Below are positions 35,431 to 42,974 of a stretch of 64,000 bases of DNA, piece by piece (position 1 is the first letter of the stretch; each line of letters starts with the position of its first letter). The notes beneath the pieces were generated by a model that worked only from the letters and a program-made list of their open reading frames with translations, was not told where the DNA came from and made no database searches. The translations under genes were made by a program, and so were the position numbers. Source of the DNA: Sporosarcina luteola (GTDB taxonomy: Bacteria > Bacillota > Bacilli > Bacillales_A > Planococcaceae); NCBI RefSeq assembly GCF_023715245.1, contig NZ_JAMBNV010000001.1:620001-684000 (forward strand), given 5' to 3'.

Positions 35431-37383
35431 TTTAAAGCTCGAGATGAGTTCTTGCAGTTCCTCTGCCATGTCGGAGAGGGTTTTGGCGGAGGCGGTGATT
35501 TCTTCCATGGAAGCGAGCTGCTCTTCGGTGGAGGCGGCTACTTCTTCGGAGGAAGAGGCGTTGCTTTTCGCCATGTTTTCAAGTTCGTTTGCCGTGTCAT
35601 TCACTTCTTGGATTGCAGTTTGGACGGTTTGCGCCGTTTCTGAAATGTCATCCATTTGAGGCGTGATTTCCTGTGTGCTCACTAAGATCTGTTGGAACTT
35701 TTCAATCGCTCCGTTTGAGATGGCCATTCCTTCTTTGACGTCTTCCGTCACTTTCGCCATAATCTCAACTGAGCTTTCTGTGTCCTGCTGGATACCTTGA
35801 ATGATGTTGAAAATCTCTGTAGCGGACTGCTGTGATTGTTCTGCAAGCTTCCGCACTTCATCGGCGACGACTGCGAATCCTTTTCCGTGTTCTCCTGCTC
35901 TAGCTGCTTCAATGGCGGCGTTTAAGGAGAGCAGATTTGTCTGTTGCGCAATGCCGGTGATGACGTTCAGAATCGTACCCACTTCTTTCGACCTTTCCGA
36001 TAAGGTGCTGATCATCCTGTTTGATTCAGATACGGAAGATTGGATTGACGACATTTGATTCACTGTATCTGTGACTGCTTGTCCGCCGACTTCGGCTTGT
36101 GTCATTGTGTGGATAGCGAGCTCCGACACTTTAAGCGATCTTTCCGCGATATGTGCAATTCTTTCCGTCACTTGTTCAATCAGTTGGACGTTCTTTTCGA
36201 TGCTGTTCGTTTGGTTTTCTGCATTGCCCGCCACTTCCTGTACGGCTGCAGCAACATGTTCTGTAGCGTACATCGTTTGTTCTGCACTTGCCGTCAATTG
36301 CTCGGATGAGGCTGCGACGAATTCCGTGTTTTTCTCAATATTCCCGATTAAGTTCTTCAGGCTTGCCTGCATGTCCTGGAATGCTTGTCCCAGCTGGCCG
36401 ATTTCGTCTTTCGAACTGACAATGATTTCCTCGGTTAAATCACCGTGACTGATTGTGATCGCTTTATTCCTCAAATCCTGAATTGGTCTAAGAACGGATT
36501 GTATGACGAAATAAACGATGAGAATTCCAATAAGTAGCGCAATGACAATGACAATCGTCGTCGTCTTCAGAATCGGAGCTGCAGCATTCCCTACTTCGGA
36601 TTCATACAGCGATCCACCAATTTTCCAACCGGATAGTTCATTTGTAATGAACGTCATGAACTTTTCTTCGCCTTGATAATCATACTTGAACGAGCCATTA
36701 TCCTTCTCATAAAGCTTCTGATAGAAAGCCTCTTCAGCAACAGTGCCAGCTGCACTCGTCGGATGTGAAATGAAATTCATATCTTCATCCATCAACAGTG
36801 CGTATCCCTTTTCGCCGATTTCCACTTGACTCGTGAGTTGATTAATCACATCCAACGTAATATCGACGCTAATGACACCGGAATTATCCTTCGTCGTTTT
36901 GGAAATTGTGACAACCATGGCGTCTTCAGCTGCGTCCTCGTATGGCTTTGAAATAAGAACTTCGCCTTTATGCTCCATGGACTGCTTGTACCAATCGCGT
37001 GTCCGTGGGTCATATGTAGATGTATCATTAATGATCGGTTCTTGAATGAAGTGCCCATTCTCCGTGCCGACATAAATACTCAATATTTCTGGATGCAAAT
37101 CTGCATATTGAGCCAGCTTGCTCCTCAGCTCCGGGCTTTCATTCCCATCATATTGACTTGACGTGATTTTCCCGCTCAACGTCTCGATGTCATGAATTTT
37201 CGGGGCAAGCGTATTATCGATCGTCGTGTTTAAGATGCCGATATTATCAGTGGCTTCTCCTATGATCTGACTTTCCACTGCATTTTTTGCACTCGTATAT
37301 GATAAAAATCCGATACTCACCGATGGAATGATTAAAATTAAAGCAAACGCTGAAATGAGTTTCCTACGAATAGTACTAAACAC
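35425..37383 (-). CDS. Methyl-accepting chemotaxis protein with double-Cache sensor
   Basis: A 652-residue chemoreceptor: membrane segment about 10-32, a dCache_1 extracellular sensor (about 35-275) with the ligand-pocket signature [10 protein letters not shown] and the following [10 protein letters not shown], second membrane segment about 280-302, HAMP, and a signalling domain with the tip [20 protein letters not shown]. dCache sensors of this type commonly bind amino acids or related amines. The GTG start follows AGAGAGGAT. A SigD-like promoter lies upstream. The stop is inside the micro-repeat that follows copy 19. Confidence 0.94.
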   Translation of the reverse strand: MFSTIRRKLISAFALILIIPSVSIGFLSYTSAKNAVESQIIGEATDNIGILNTTIDNTLAPKIHDIETLSGKITSSQYDGNESPELRSKLAQYADLHPEILSIYVGTENGHFIQEPIINDTSTYDPRTRDWYKQSMEHKGEVLISKPYEDAAEDAMVVTISKTTKDNSGVISVDITLDVINQLTSQVEIGEKGYALLMDEDMNFISHPTSAAGTVAEEAFYQKLYEKDNGSFKYDYQGEEKFMTFITNELSGWKIGGSLYESEVGNAAAPILKTTTIVIVIALLIGILIVYFVIQSVLRPIQDLRNKAITISHGDLTEEIIVSSKDEIGQLGQAFQDMQASLKNLIGNIEKNTEFVAASSEQLTASAEQTMYATEHVAAAVQEVAGNAENQTNSIEKNVQLIEQVTERIAHIAERSLKVSELAIHTMTQAEVGGQAVTDTVNQMSSIQSSVSESNRMISTLSERSKEVGTILNVITGIAQQTNLLSLNAAIEAARAGEHGKGFAVVADEVRKLAEQSQQSATEIFNIIQGIQQDTESSVEIMAKVTEDVKEGMAISNGAIEKFQQILVSTQEITPQMDDISETAQTVQTAIQEVNDTANELENMAKSNASSSEEVAASTEEQLASMEEITASAKTLSDMAEELQELISSFKH

Positions 37384-37424
37384 AAAAATTCATCCTCTCT
37401 ATTTCTCTCTCTCGTACTATCTTT

Positions 37425-37451
37425 ATTTCGACCGAAACCAATACTTATTAA
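37425..37451 (-). promoter_or_regulatory. Candidate SigD promoter of chemoreceptor gene
   Basis: On the minus strand TTAA, 15 bp, then GTCGAAAT, compared with SigD TAAA-N15-GCCGATAT (6 of 8 in the -10). SigD drives many motility and chemotaxis genes in Bacillus. Confidence 0.35.
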
Positions 37452-37549
37452 TATCAAGCACCAAGTATTTGATGAAAAAATGTTACGAAAAGATAATGGT
37501 ATTTACAAAACTTTACATTGTACTTCCAGTAAAAATAAAGAAATGAGTG

Positions 37550-37676
37550 GGTGCCTGTGCATGGCGCATTTATAACAATTCAATTGTAAGTATTCAGAGG
37601 AATTTCAATGAAAGGTTGGATTCGATTGGACGCTCTATTTTTTTATTCAATTGTAGTGCATAGTCAGAATTGTGTC
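37550..37676 (-). repeat. REPIN-like element, copy 20 (reverse orientation, doublet H)
   Basis: Reads GGTGCCTGTGCATGGCGCATTT, the reverse complement of a usual right end. The other end joins copy 21. This unit is the short (second) unit of an inverted doublet. Central hairpin lost. Confidence 0.86.
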
Positions 37677-37822
37677 GGTGCCTGTGTAAGGTGCAATTAT
37701 GGTAATTCGACATCCTGAATAATCATACACAAAGAAGCCAATCTGTTTGCGTAGTGATTGGCTTTCAAATTTTTCTTATGCAATTGTAGTGTATTACCTG
37801 AATAGTTCGCTGCACAGGCACC
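37677..37822 (-). repeat. REPIN-like element, copy 21 (reverse orientation, doublet H)
   Basis: Ends GGTGCCTGTGTA / TGCACAGGCACC, reverse orientation. Central hairpin AAAGAAGCCAATC / GATTGGCTTT. CAATTGTAGTG marks the reversed inner motif. Confidence 0.9.
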
Positions 37823-37840
37823 GCCTTAATGGCACCGCCT
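37817..37840 (+). repeat. Micro-repeat at element end, GGCACCGCCTTAAT
   Basis: GGCACCGCCTTAAT is followed at once by GGCACCGCCT, the same 14-bp period and flank as at 35402, although copy 21 has the opposite orientation to copy 19. Confidence 0.78.
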
Positions 37841-37850
37841 CCAATCCCCT

Positions 37851-39023
37851 TCACCTTACTATAAAGTCGTATGGGGAGAGGCGCTTTTTCTTTTGTTGTG
37901 CATAGTGGTACATATCGTCGAGGCCTTTGATTGGGAGTTCGCTTAGCAATTTTCCTGTCGTTACGTCATATGTGTCGATTGAATGCGTGTCGGTTGAATC
38001 GTGATAGCGGAAGAAGTAGAGCTTACCGTCTCGGAAGTATATTTGTTCGGACATTTTCATATTTCCTTGACTTGCGCCTTGAAGGGTAAATGCAATATGG
38101 ATTTCACCTGTATCGGGGTTGAGCGCATGCACGTCCCCGATTCCATCTACATAGTACAGGATGCCGTCATGGATGGTGGCGGCGTTCCGGAGATTAAAGG
38201 GAAGGCGGATGATGTACTCGTTGATGTCCTTATAAGAAGTAAGTGGAAACGTCTCGAAGTTCTTCGTCTTTTCATGTATGCGGTACACATCGCTAGTCAG
38301 CTTTTCCGTGTCAGCCATTATGAGATAATAGTAGTCGCCTTCTTTGAGAATCGATGCGAGTCCGACCCGTTCGCCAATCGGACCGAGTGATACGATTTCT
38401 TCCAACTGGACATTTTGTTGAAGGGGCATCTTTTGCAATGAAATGCGGTCATCGTCACCAATCACCATCAGCAGATTCTCGTCTGCCTTGCCGGACATTT
38501 GCAAATAATGGGGGATGTGTATTGTATCGAATCCGTTCGCATTTCCAAACCGTATATTCGAACGATAGCCGCCATTATCGGTGAAGCCAGAGTTATAGAT
38601 GCTGTAAAAGAGATTGTCCTTTTCATTGAAAGCCGTTAACTCACCGGTATGTTCTTCCGGCAGCATGGTGATCGTTTTGGTTCCATTCGAATCAGCCAAA
38701 TAGACATGACCGCGGTCTGCCAAAAAAAATGAATTCTTTGTTGCAAAAACCGTTCCAAGCTCAAGGCCTTGCATTTTCCACAGTTTCGAATTTCCATCCT
38801 GATCAACAAAGACCGCAAAGCTAAGGCCATCACGATCCGTGTCCTGATTCGCAGTCGTCGAGAAATATAGAATAGCCGCAGTATCTTTCAGCAAAGCAGG
38901 ATTTGAAAGGTCAGTCCCTGAAAGGAATTCTATTGAATGTTGACGGCTAAAAGCATAATAGGCAGTGGCCAAGGCGACGACAAGCAATGCGGTGATGCCG
39001 GCAATTATCAACTTCTTTTTCAT
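37851..39023 (-). CDS. Membrane-anchored propeller-like protein of unknown function
   Basis: A 390-residue protein with an N-terminal signal anchor (KKKLIIAGITALLVVALATAYYAF) and an extracellular region that looks like a beta-propeller: several blades of the type LYYVDGIGDVHALNPDTGEI and LYFFRYHDSTDTHSIDTYD suggest PQQ-like or DUF5050-like repeats. No catalytic residues are recognised. AGGAGGTTTCGG gives a strong ribosome site before the ATG. It follows the secreted protein gene at 39107 by 83 bp in the same direction and may be co-transcribed. The inverted doublet H lies after its stop. Confidence 0.75.
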   Translation of the reverse strand: MKKKLIIAGITALLVVALATAYYAFSRQHSIEFLSGTDLSNPALLKDTAAILYFSTTANQDTDRDGLSFAVFVDQDGNSKLWKMQGLELGTVFATKNSFFLADRGHVYLADSNGTKTITMLPEEHTGELTAFNEKDNLFYSIYNSGFTDNGGYRSNIRFGNANGFDTIHIPHYLQMSGKADENLLMVIGDDDRISLQKMPLQQNVQLEEIVSLGPIGERVGLASILKEGDYYYLIMADTEKLTSDVYRIHEKTKNFETFPLTSYKDINEYIIRLPFNLRNAATIHDGILYYVDGIGDVHALNPDTGEIHIAFTLQGASQGNMKMSEQIYFRDGKLYFFRYHDSTDTHSIDTYDVTTGKLLSELPIKGLDDMYHYAQQKKKRLSPYDFIVR

Positions 39024-39106
39024 GTTCCGAAACCTCCTTAGAGGAATGAAGGAGCGGGCCTCAAACGGACAGCCCCTTCGTAAGAATCAGTTGTGTCCCG
39101 GTATCA

Positions 39107-39826
39107 TTAAATTTGGCGGATGAATCTTGTCTGTTTCGCGTCGCGGATATCTCGTGGATAGACGCCAAAGCCTTTATTTACATCCAAATCCAGTCCGCCA
39201 TACAATAAGTAAGCTGACCAGATGAGTTTAGAGCAGTTTTTCGCACCCATATGTCCTGTGTTGCGGTTGTTCATGGCGTTCAATGAGTACGGCTGTCCAA
39301 TTTGGGTATACACCCAGTTTGCCGCATTTTGCTTGACCGCGTCTGTAGTGGAAACGGATTTCACGACTGCCCCTTTTTCTACCATCTTGACGTTGGCGGA
39401 AATACTGCGGACGCCGGTTGGGAAGATCGATTCCACAATCGTGTTGCTAGAATAGTATAATCCGACATGACCGTGGTTTACGAAGGCTGTCGAGGCCGGT
39501 GTATAGAAGAAATCACCGCTTTCGCTCGGACCAATGATATAGTTTGCAGATCCCCCGCCTTGAACCTTGCCATTTTTGCCGAAATGCTCGGCCAACAGCT
39601 TCGCAATTGTAATGGACAATTGGTTTTGTTTTTCCGTTTTTTTGTCTAATAACACGTTGAAATTCTCCTCGAGCAATCTAGTTGATAAGACGAGCTCCCC
39701 ACCGGGAACAGTAGATTGAATCGTTACCATCTCATTTTTTTGTTGCTGGACTGCTGAAGCGCGGATAGGGGACTGAACACCGATAACGAGAATTCCTGCC
39801 AATGCAAATGCAATGAATCTTTTCAC
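39107..39826 (-). CDS. Secreted YiiX/NlpC-P60-like cysteine hydrolase
   Basis: A 239-residue secreted protein: signal peptide (KRFIAFALAGILVIGVQSPIRA), then a papain-like fold of the YiiX type. HGHVGLYY holds a conserved His, GQPYS and KNCSKLIWSAYLLYG holds the likely nucleophile Cys. In this permuted group the His comes before the Cys. Possible activity is on peptidoglycan peptides or an amide or thioester in the envelope. The GTG at 39826 follows AGAGGAG at 7 nt; a longer in-frame extension has no ribosome site. A palindrome ATGTTG-CAACAT lies upstream. Confidence 0.78.
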   Translation of the reverse strand: MKRFIAFALAGILVIGVQSPIRASAVQQQKNEMVTIQSTVPGGELVLSTRLLEENFNVLLDKKTEKQNQLSITIAKLLAEHFGKNGKVQGGGSANYIIGPSESGDFFYTPASTAFVNHGHVGLYYSSNTIVESIFPTGVRSISANVKMVEKGAVVKSVSTTDAVKQNAANWVYTQIGQPYSLNAMNNRNTGHMGAKNCSKLIWSAYLLYGGLDLDVNKGFGVYPRDIRDAKQTRFIRQI

Positions 39827-39875
39827 GTTAATCGCTCCTCTGGCAAAGGCAACTGGCCAGTTTGCCTTCAAATTA

Positions 39876-39891
39876 TATGTTGTCCAACATA
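39876..39891. promoter_or_regulatory. Palindrome TATGTTG-N2-CAACATA
   Basis: Perfect 7-bp inverted repeat with 2-bp spacer, 50 bp upstream of the secreted hydrolase start. A related ATGTTG/CAACAT palindrome lies upstream of the thermonuclease gene (63550). Confidence 0.45.
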
Positions 39892-39990
39892 CTTAAACTA
39901 TAGCACGTATAATAGAATAGTTAAAATTTTGGGAAAATAAGTAATCTGCACCGAAATCTTGTATTTTATTGAATGAAAAGCCGGGAACCT

Positions 39991-40006
39991 TTTGTGTATA
40001 TACAAA
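39991..40006. promoter_or_regulatory. Palindrome TTTGTGTATATACAAA upstream of quorum regulator
   Basis: Near-perfect inverted repeat in the 404-bp gap between the secreted hydrolase and the RRNPP regulator. It shares the TGTATATA core with the palindrome at 40170. Confidence 0.4.
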
Positions 40007-40169
40007 GATTAACGCAGCTTGCTAGGTAAATAGACGCTTAAAATGATGAAATGATAAAAAACTTAATAGAACAAATTGAGGAGTGTATTTTCCCTATAGT
40101 GAAGGAAGAATCATTTGCCTGTCCACAAAACAAGTACCAAAGAATGAAAATTAGGAATACATAAACTTC

Positions 40170-40185
40170 TTGTTGTATATAACAA
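40170..40185. promoter_or_regulatory. Palindrome TTGTTGTATATAACAA upstream of quorum regulator
   Basis: Inverted repeat TTGTT/AACAA around GTATAT, 46 bp before the regulator start. Possible self-regulation operator; compare 39991. Confidence 0.42.
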
Positions 40186-40230
40186 ATACATTACGTACAA
40201 TGGTGGAAAGGAAGAAAAGAGGTGCCCAAC

Positions 40231-41517
40231 ATGCACATCGGCAGTCGGATACGGAGGCTGCGGGAGAGCAGAGGCCTTACTCAAAAGGAGGCGAGCTCCG
40301 GAATCATATCAACTTCACACTATAGCAATATTGAAAGTGGCCGTTATGAACCCTCGATCGATGTCCTTGTACTGCTAGCTGATCGGCTCGATGTGCCAAT
40401 TAGCTATTTCCAAAGAATACACGAAGATGATGCACTTCTCCAAAATTTATTGACGGAATATGAGGAACTGCTATCTTCGAATATGAAGGCAATTCCACAG
40501 TTTATTAATAAGCATCAAAAGCATTTCGCCTATATCTCCTCCATCCATCAGGAAATCATGTTTCACTTACTGAAATACACCGAACTGGTTAAAGTAGAGC
40601 GCATCCCGGAAGCACAAGCCCTTTACTCCTCAGAAGTCGCCCACATACCACAAACATTCTTTGAAAATGCCAGCAGAGCGCTCCTTGAAAAATATACGTA
40701 TACATCAGGTGTGTATTACTATTTTAAAAAGGACTATATGGCGAGTATTTCCCATTTTGAAGACGCCCTCCATTTGACGAGAGAGGAATCCCTTTCAGCG
40801 AAAATCAATTACAATATTTCATTAGTCCTTTACAAGCTTTATGATTATGGCACCGCTCACGTCTATGCAAAACGAGCAAAGCAGCAGTATTTGCATATGC
40901 ATAATTGGGCAAGGGCCGGTGATTGCTACAATTTGATTGCAGCACTCTACCTCGAACAGCATAAGACAGTTGAAGCGAGACGATACATTGACAGGGGATT
41001 CAGTGTTTTGGGGAGCCCTATGACGGAGACCCAAGGACGGCTTTATCATAATCTGGCTACTGTTTTAATGAAAGAAAACGACTATACCCTTGCATTGAAA
41101 ACGGTCAATCAATGTATTGACTTGAAAAAACTGTTGAAATGTACAACTCTCTTTGACTCGCAACTGCTGAAATTGAGGATTTTATTCCGTCTCGGTGATC
41201 TGTTGGCGCTGCGAGATAATATGAATCGTCTGCAAGGTTTTATTCAGAATGAATTGGAGCAAGCGAATCTCGACTATTTTGAGGCGAAATTATACCACGC
41301 CCTTGGCGAATTTGAATTATATGAACAGAAGATGAAGAATTGCATCGATCATCTGCATAAAAATGAAGACTGGAAAGCATTGAAGGACGCCACCCGCCAT
41401 CTCTCCCTCTACTATGAATCGAACAAGAAATATAAAAACGCATTCAAATTCCAGGAGCTTTGCATTGAAGCCTATAAGCGATTAACGATGGAACTGAAGG
41501 GAGGTGAAGAATTGTGA
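40231..41517 (+). CDS. RRNPP (NprR/PlcR-like) peptide-sensing transcription regulator
   Basis: A 428-residue cytosolic regulator with an N-terminal HTH_3 domain (IGSRIRRLRESRGLTQKEA through SNIESGRYEPS, residues 2-60) and a C-terminal array of tetratricopeptide repeats (about 75-420; for example YYYFKKDYMASISHFEDAL and YHNLATVLMKENDYTLAL). Length and layout match NprR/PlcR-type proteins that bind a re-imported short peptide. The ATG at 40231 follows AGAGGTG at 6 nt; the in-frame GTG at 40222 is part of that site. A secreted propeptide gene overlaps its stop, which is the usual RRNPP arrangement. The bound peptide and target genes are not known. Confidence 0.88.
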   Translation: MHIGSRIRRLRESRGLTQKEASSGIISTSHYSNIESGRYEPSIDVLVLLADRLDVPISYFQRIHEDDALLQNLLTEYEELLSSNMKAIPQFINKHQKHFAYISSIHQEIMFHLLKYTELVKVERIPEAQALYSSEVAHIPQTFFENASRALLEKYTYTSGVYYYFKKDYMASISHFEDALHLTREESLSAKINYNISLVLYKLYDYGTAHVYAKRAKQQYLHMHNWARAGDCYNLIAALYLEQHKTVEARRYIDRGFSVLGSPMTETQGRLYHNLATVLMKENDYTLALKTVNQCIDLKKLLKCTTLFDSQLLKLRILFRLGDLLALRDNMNRLQGFIQNELEQANLDYFEAKLYHALGEFELYEQKMKNCIDHLHKNEDWKALKDATRHLSLYYESNKKYKNAFKFQELCIEAYKRLTMELKGGEEL

Positions 41518-41654
41518 AGAAGAAAGTCCTGATGTTGTGCCTCATTCTCAGTTTAGCGGTATTTGCGCCATCGATGAATCATGCATACGCTAGCGATTAC
41601 AGCACGCACGGACTAGGTGGAACAGATGTTGGACCACCACATACCAGGGGGTAA
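41514..41654 (+). CDS. Putative quorum-sensing propeptide (46 aa) of first RRNPP cassette
   Basis: A 46-codon frame starting at GTG inside the end of the regulator gene (TTGTGA), with a strong GGGAGGTGA site at proper spacing. It encodes KKKVLMLCLILSLAVFAPS, a typical secretion signal ending near HAYA, then a 20-residue tail (SDYSTHGLGGTDVGPPHTRG). This is the size, layout and position of Phr/NprX/PapR-type precursors, exported and processed to a short peptide that is imported and bound by the regulator. A terminator follows. The tail is not like a signal peptide that I know, so the active peptide is unknown. Confidence 0.82.
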   Translation: MKKKVLMLCLILSLAVFAPSMNHAYASDYSTHGLGGTDVGPPHTRG

Positions 41655-41682
41655 ATGAGAGAGTAATTTTATATTTTTACAT

Positions 41683-41708
41683 GCACGTACCTTTACGTGC
41701 TCTTTTTT
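41683..41708 (+). terminator. Terminator of first RRNPP cassette
   Basis: GCACGTA pairs with TACGTGC around CCTT, followed by CTTTTTT. Confidence 0.88.
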
Positions 41709-41837
41709 ATTGTCTAGAAGAACTAAAAATCAGTCGTAACAAATGGATTATCGTAATACAGTTACTATAGAAGGCCAATACCCTGGATTGGCTGCCGTCG
41801 TCTTGGATGAAGAATTTAAAAAACAGGAGGAGAAAAA

Positions 41838-42608
41838 TTGACATGCACGAATTGTGGAAACGAGCAGGCGAACGGACGGTTTTGCGGAAGTTGCGGCATC
41901 AGAATGGGAGAGGTAATGGAAGGTTTCCAAAATGGACAGACGGTCATCGAGGCGACTGATATCACCGCTGAATCAAACGTGCATCTAGAAAACGTGAGTA
42001 ACTTGACGAAGGAGTACTGGTCCTATTTCGTACAACATTTGAAACACCCGTCGATCAGTCTGACAAAACAGGATGATGAGTTCAGGAACAGCTTCATTTC
42101 ATTGCTTCTTTATGCAATTATTGTTGGTCTCTCAGTTTTCACGACACTTAAAGAAGTATCGCTTGAAACAGTTGGCAGTCCTTCCTTTTCATCAGTTTTT
42201 CTGAATGTAGCGGGGTTTGTGGCAGTTTGCATCGCAATTATATCGTTCGGTCTTTTCATCATCGGGAAAAATTTCGGACCTGCTTACACATTTAAGCAGA
42301 CAGTAGTGCTATACGGAGCACACTCCTTGCCGGCAATCGTCATTGGTCTCGTAGCCCTATTTTTGTTGGCAATGAAATCTTACTGGTATGGACTATTTCT
42401 ACTCGCTGTCAGTTTCATCTATATACTCATGCTCGCACCGGGTTATGTGATCAGCGTCCTCCTATCCAAAAAACCAAAAGGAATTGATCCTCTCCACGGC
42501 TACGCAGCATACACAGTCCTCGTCATCATCCTATTTGGACTCCTATTCAAACTCCTCAGCGACTCCACCGTCGTCTCATACTTACCAGGACTAAGAGGAA
42601 TGCTATAA
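41838..42608 (+). CDS. Zinc-ribbon polytopic membrane protein (Yip1-like)
   Basis: A 256-residue protein with an N-terminal zinc ribbon (CTNCGNEQANGRFCGSCG) and, after a linker, about five membrane segments resembling the Yip1 family. Proteins of this type are common in Bacillales and their role is unclear. The TTG start gives the intact CxxC and has ACAGGAGGAG upstream; the nearby ATG is out of frame. It lies between the two convergent quorum-sensing cassettes and could be a target, but it may only be a neighbour. Reverse-orientation repeat copy 22 follows after 19 bp. Confidence 0.82.
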   Translation: MTCTNCGNEQANGRFCGSCGIRMGEVMEGFQNGQTVIEATDITAESNVHLENVSNLTKEYWSYFVQHLKHPSISLTKQDDEFRNSFISLLLYAIIVGLSVFTTLKEVSLETVGSPSFSSVFLNVAGFVAVCIAIISFGLFIIGKNFGPAYTFKQTVVLYGAHSLPAIVIGLVALFLLAMKSYWYGLFLLAVSFIYILMLAPGYVISVLLSKKPKGIDPLHGYAAYTVLVIILFGLLFKLLSDSTVVSYLPGLRGML

Positions 42609-42627
42609 ATTGTTCGGGAATTGTTTG

Positions 42628-42773
42628 GGTGCCTGTGCGAGGTGCAATTATGACAATTCAGCTTTAGTAATAATAATACAGTGAGAGGTCGTCTGAAAAT
42701 TGACATGGATGACTTGTCAATATTTTTTATACAATTGTAGTTCATAATCAGAATAGTTTGCTGCACAGGCACC
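42628..42773 (-). repeat. REPIN-like element, copy 22 (single, reverse orientation)
   Basis: Ends GGTGCCTGTGCG / TGCACAGGCACC, reversed inner motifs TTATGACAATTCAG and ACAATTGTAGTTCAT. It is the last copy I see in the window. Confidence 0.9.
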
Positions 42774-42800
42774 AGTCTGTGACTTATGCACCTGTAAATT

Positions 42801-42837
42801 AAAAAGGAATGCATCCATTATGGAGCATTCCTTTTTT
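42801..42837 (-). terminator. Terminator of second RRNPP cassette
   Basis: AAAAAGGAATGC pairs with GCATTCCTTTTT around an inner CCATTATGG; it lies directly after the propeptide stop on the minus strand and is symmetric. Confidence 0.88.
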
Positions 42838-42839
42838 CA

Positions 42840-42974
42840 TCATTTTTGAATTGTGTAAGAGAATGTTTTGAAAACTTTAGGCATTTGGTCAGAGTTACTT
42901 GCTGAAACTGTGCTGCTTTGAACTGACATACCTAATACGATAGCTAGTAAAAGAATCGATGCAATTTTCTTCAT
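42840..42974 (-). CDS. Putative quorum-sensing propeptide (44 aa) of second RRNPP cassette
   Basis: A 44-codon frame whose ATG overlaps the regulator stop (TAATG), preceded by TGGGAGGAT. It encodes a secretion signal (KKIASILLLAIVLGMSVQSS, then TVSA) and a 19-residue tail (SNSDQMPKVFKTFSYTIQK). This is the same layout as the cassette at 40231 but with an unrelated tail, so the two cassettes should have different specificity. A strong terminator follows. The mature peptide is unknown. Confidence 0.85.
   Translation of the reverse strand: MKKIASILLLAIVLGMSVQSSTVSASNSDQMPKVFKTFSYTIQK

Noticed and set aside
40051..40164. 37-codon ORF upstream of the first RRNPP regulator
   Set aside because: No ribosome site, no signal peptide, and it overlaps the likely promoter region with the palindromes.
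559..42773. Classical MITE of an IS element
   Set aside because: I find no consistent target-site duplication next to the GGTGCC/GGCACC ends, and no DDE transposase. The RAYT-related explanation fits better, but MITE origin is not fully excluded.
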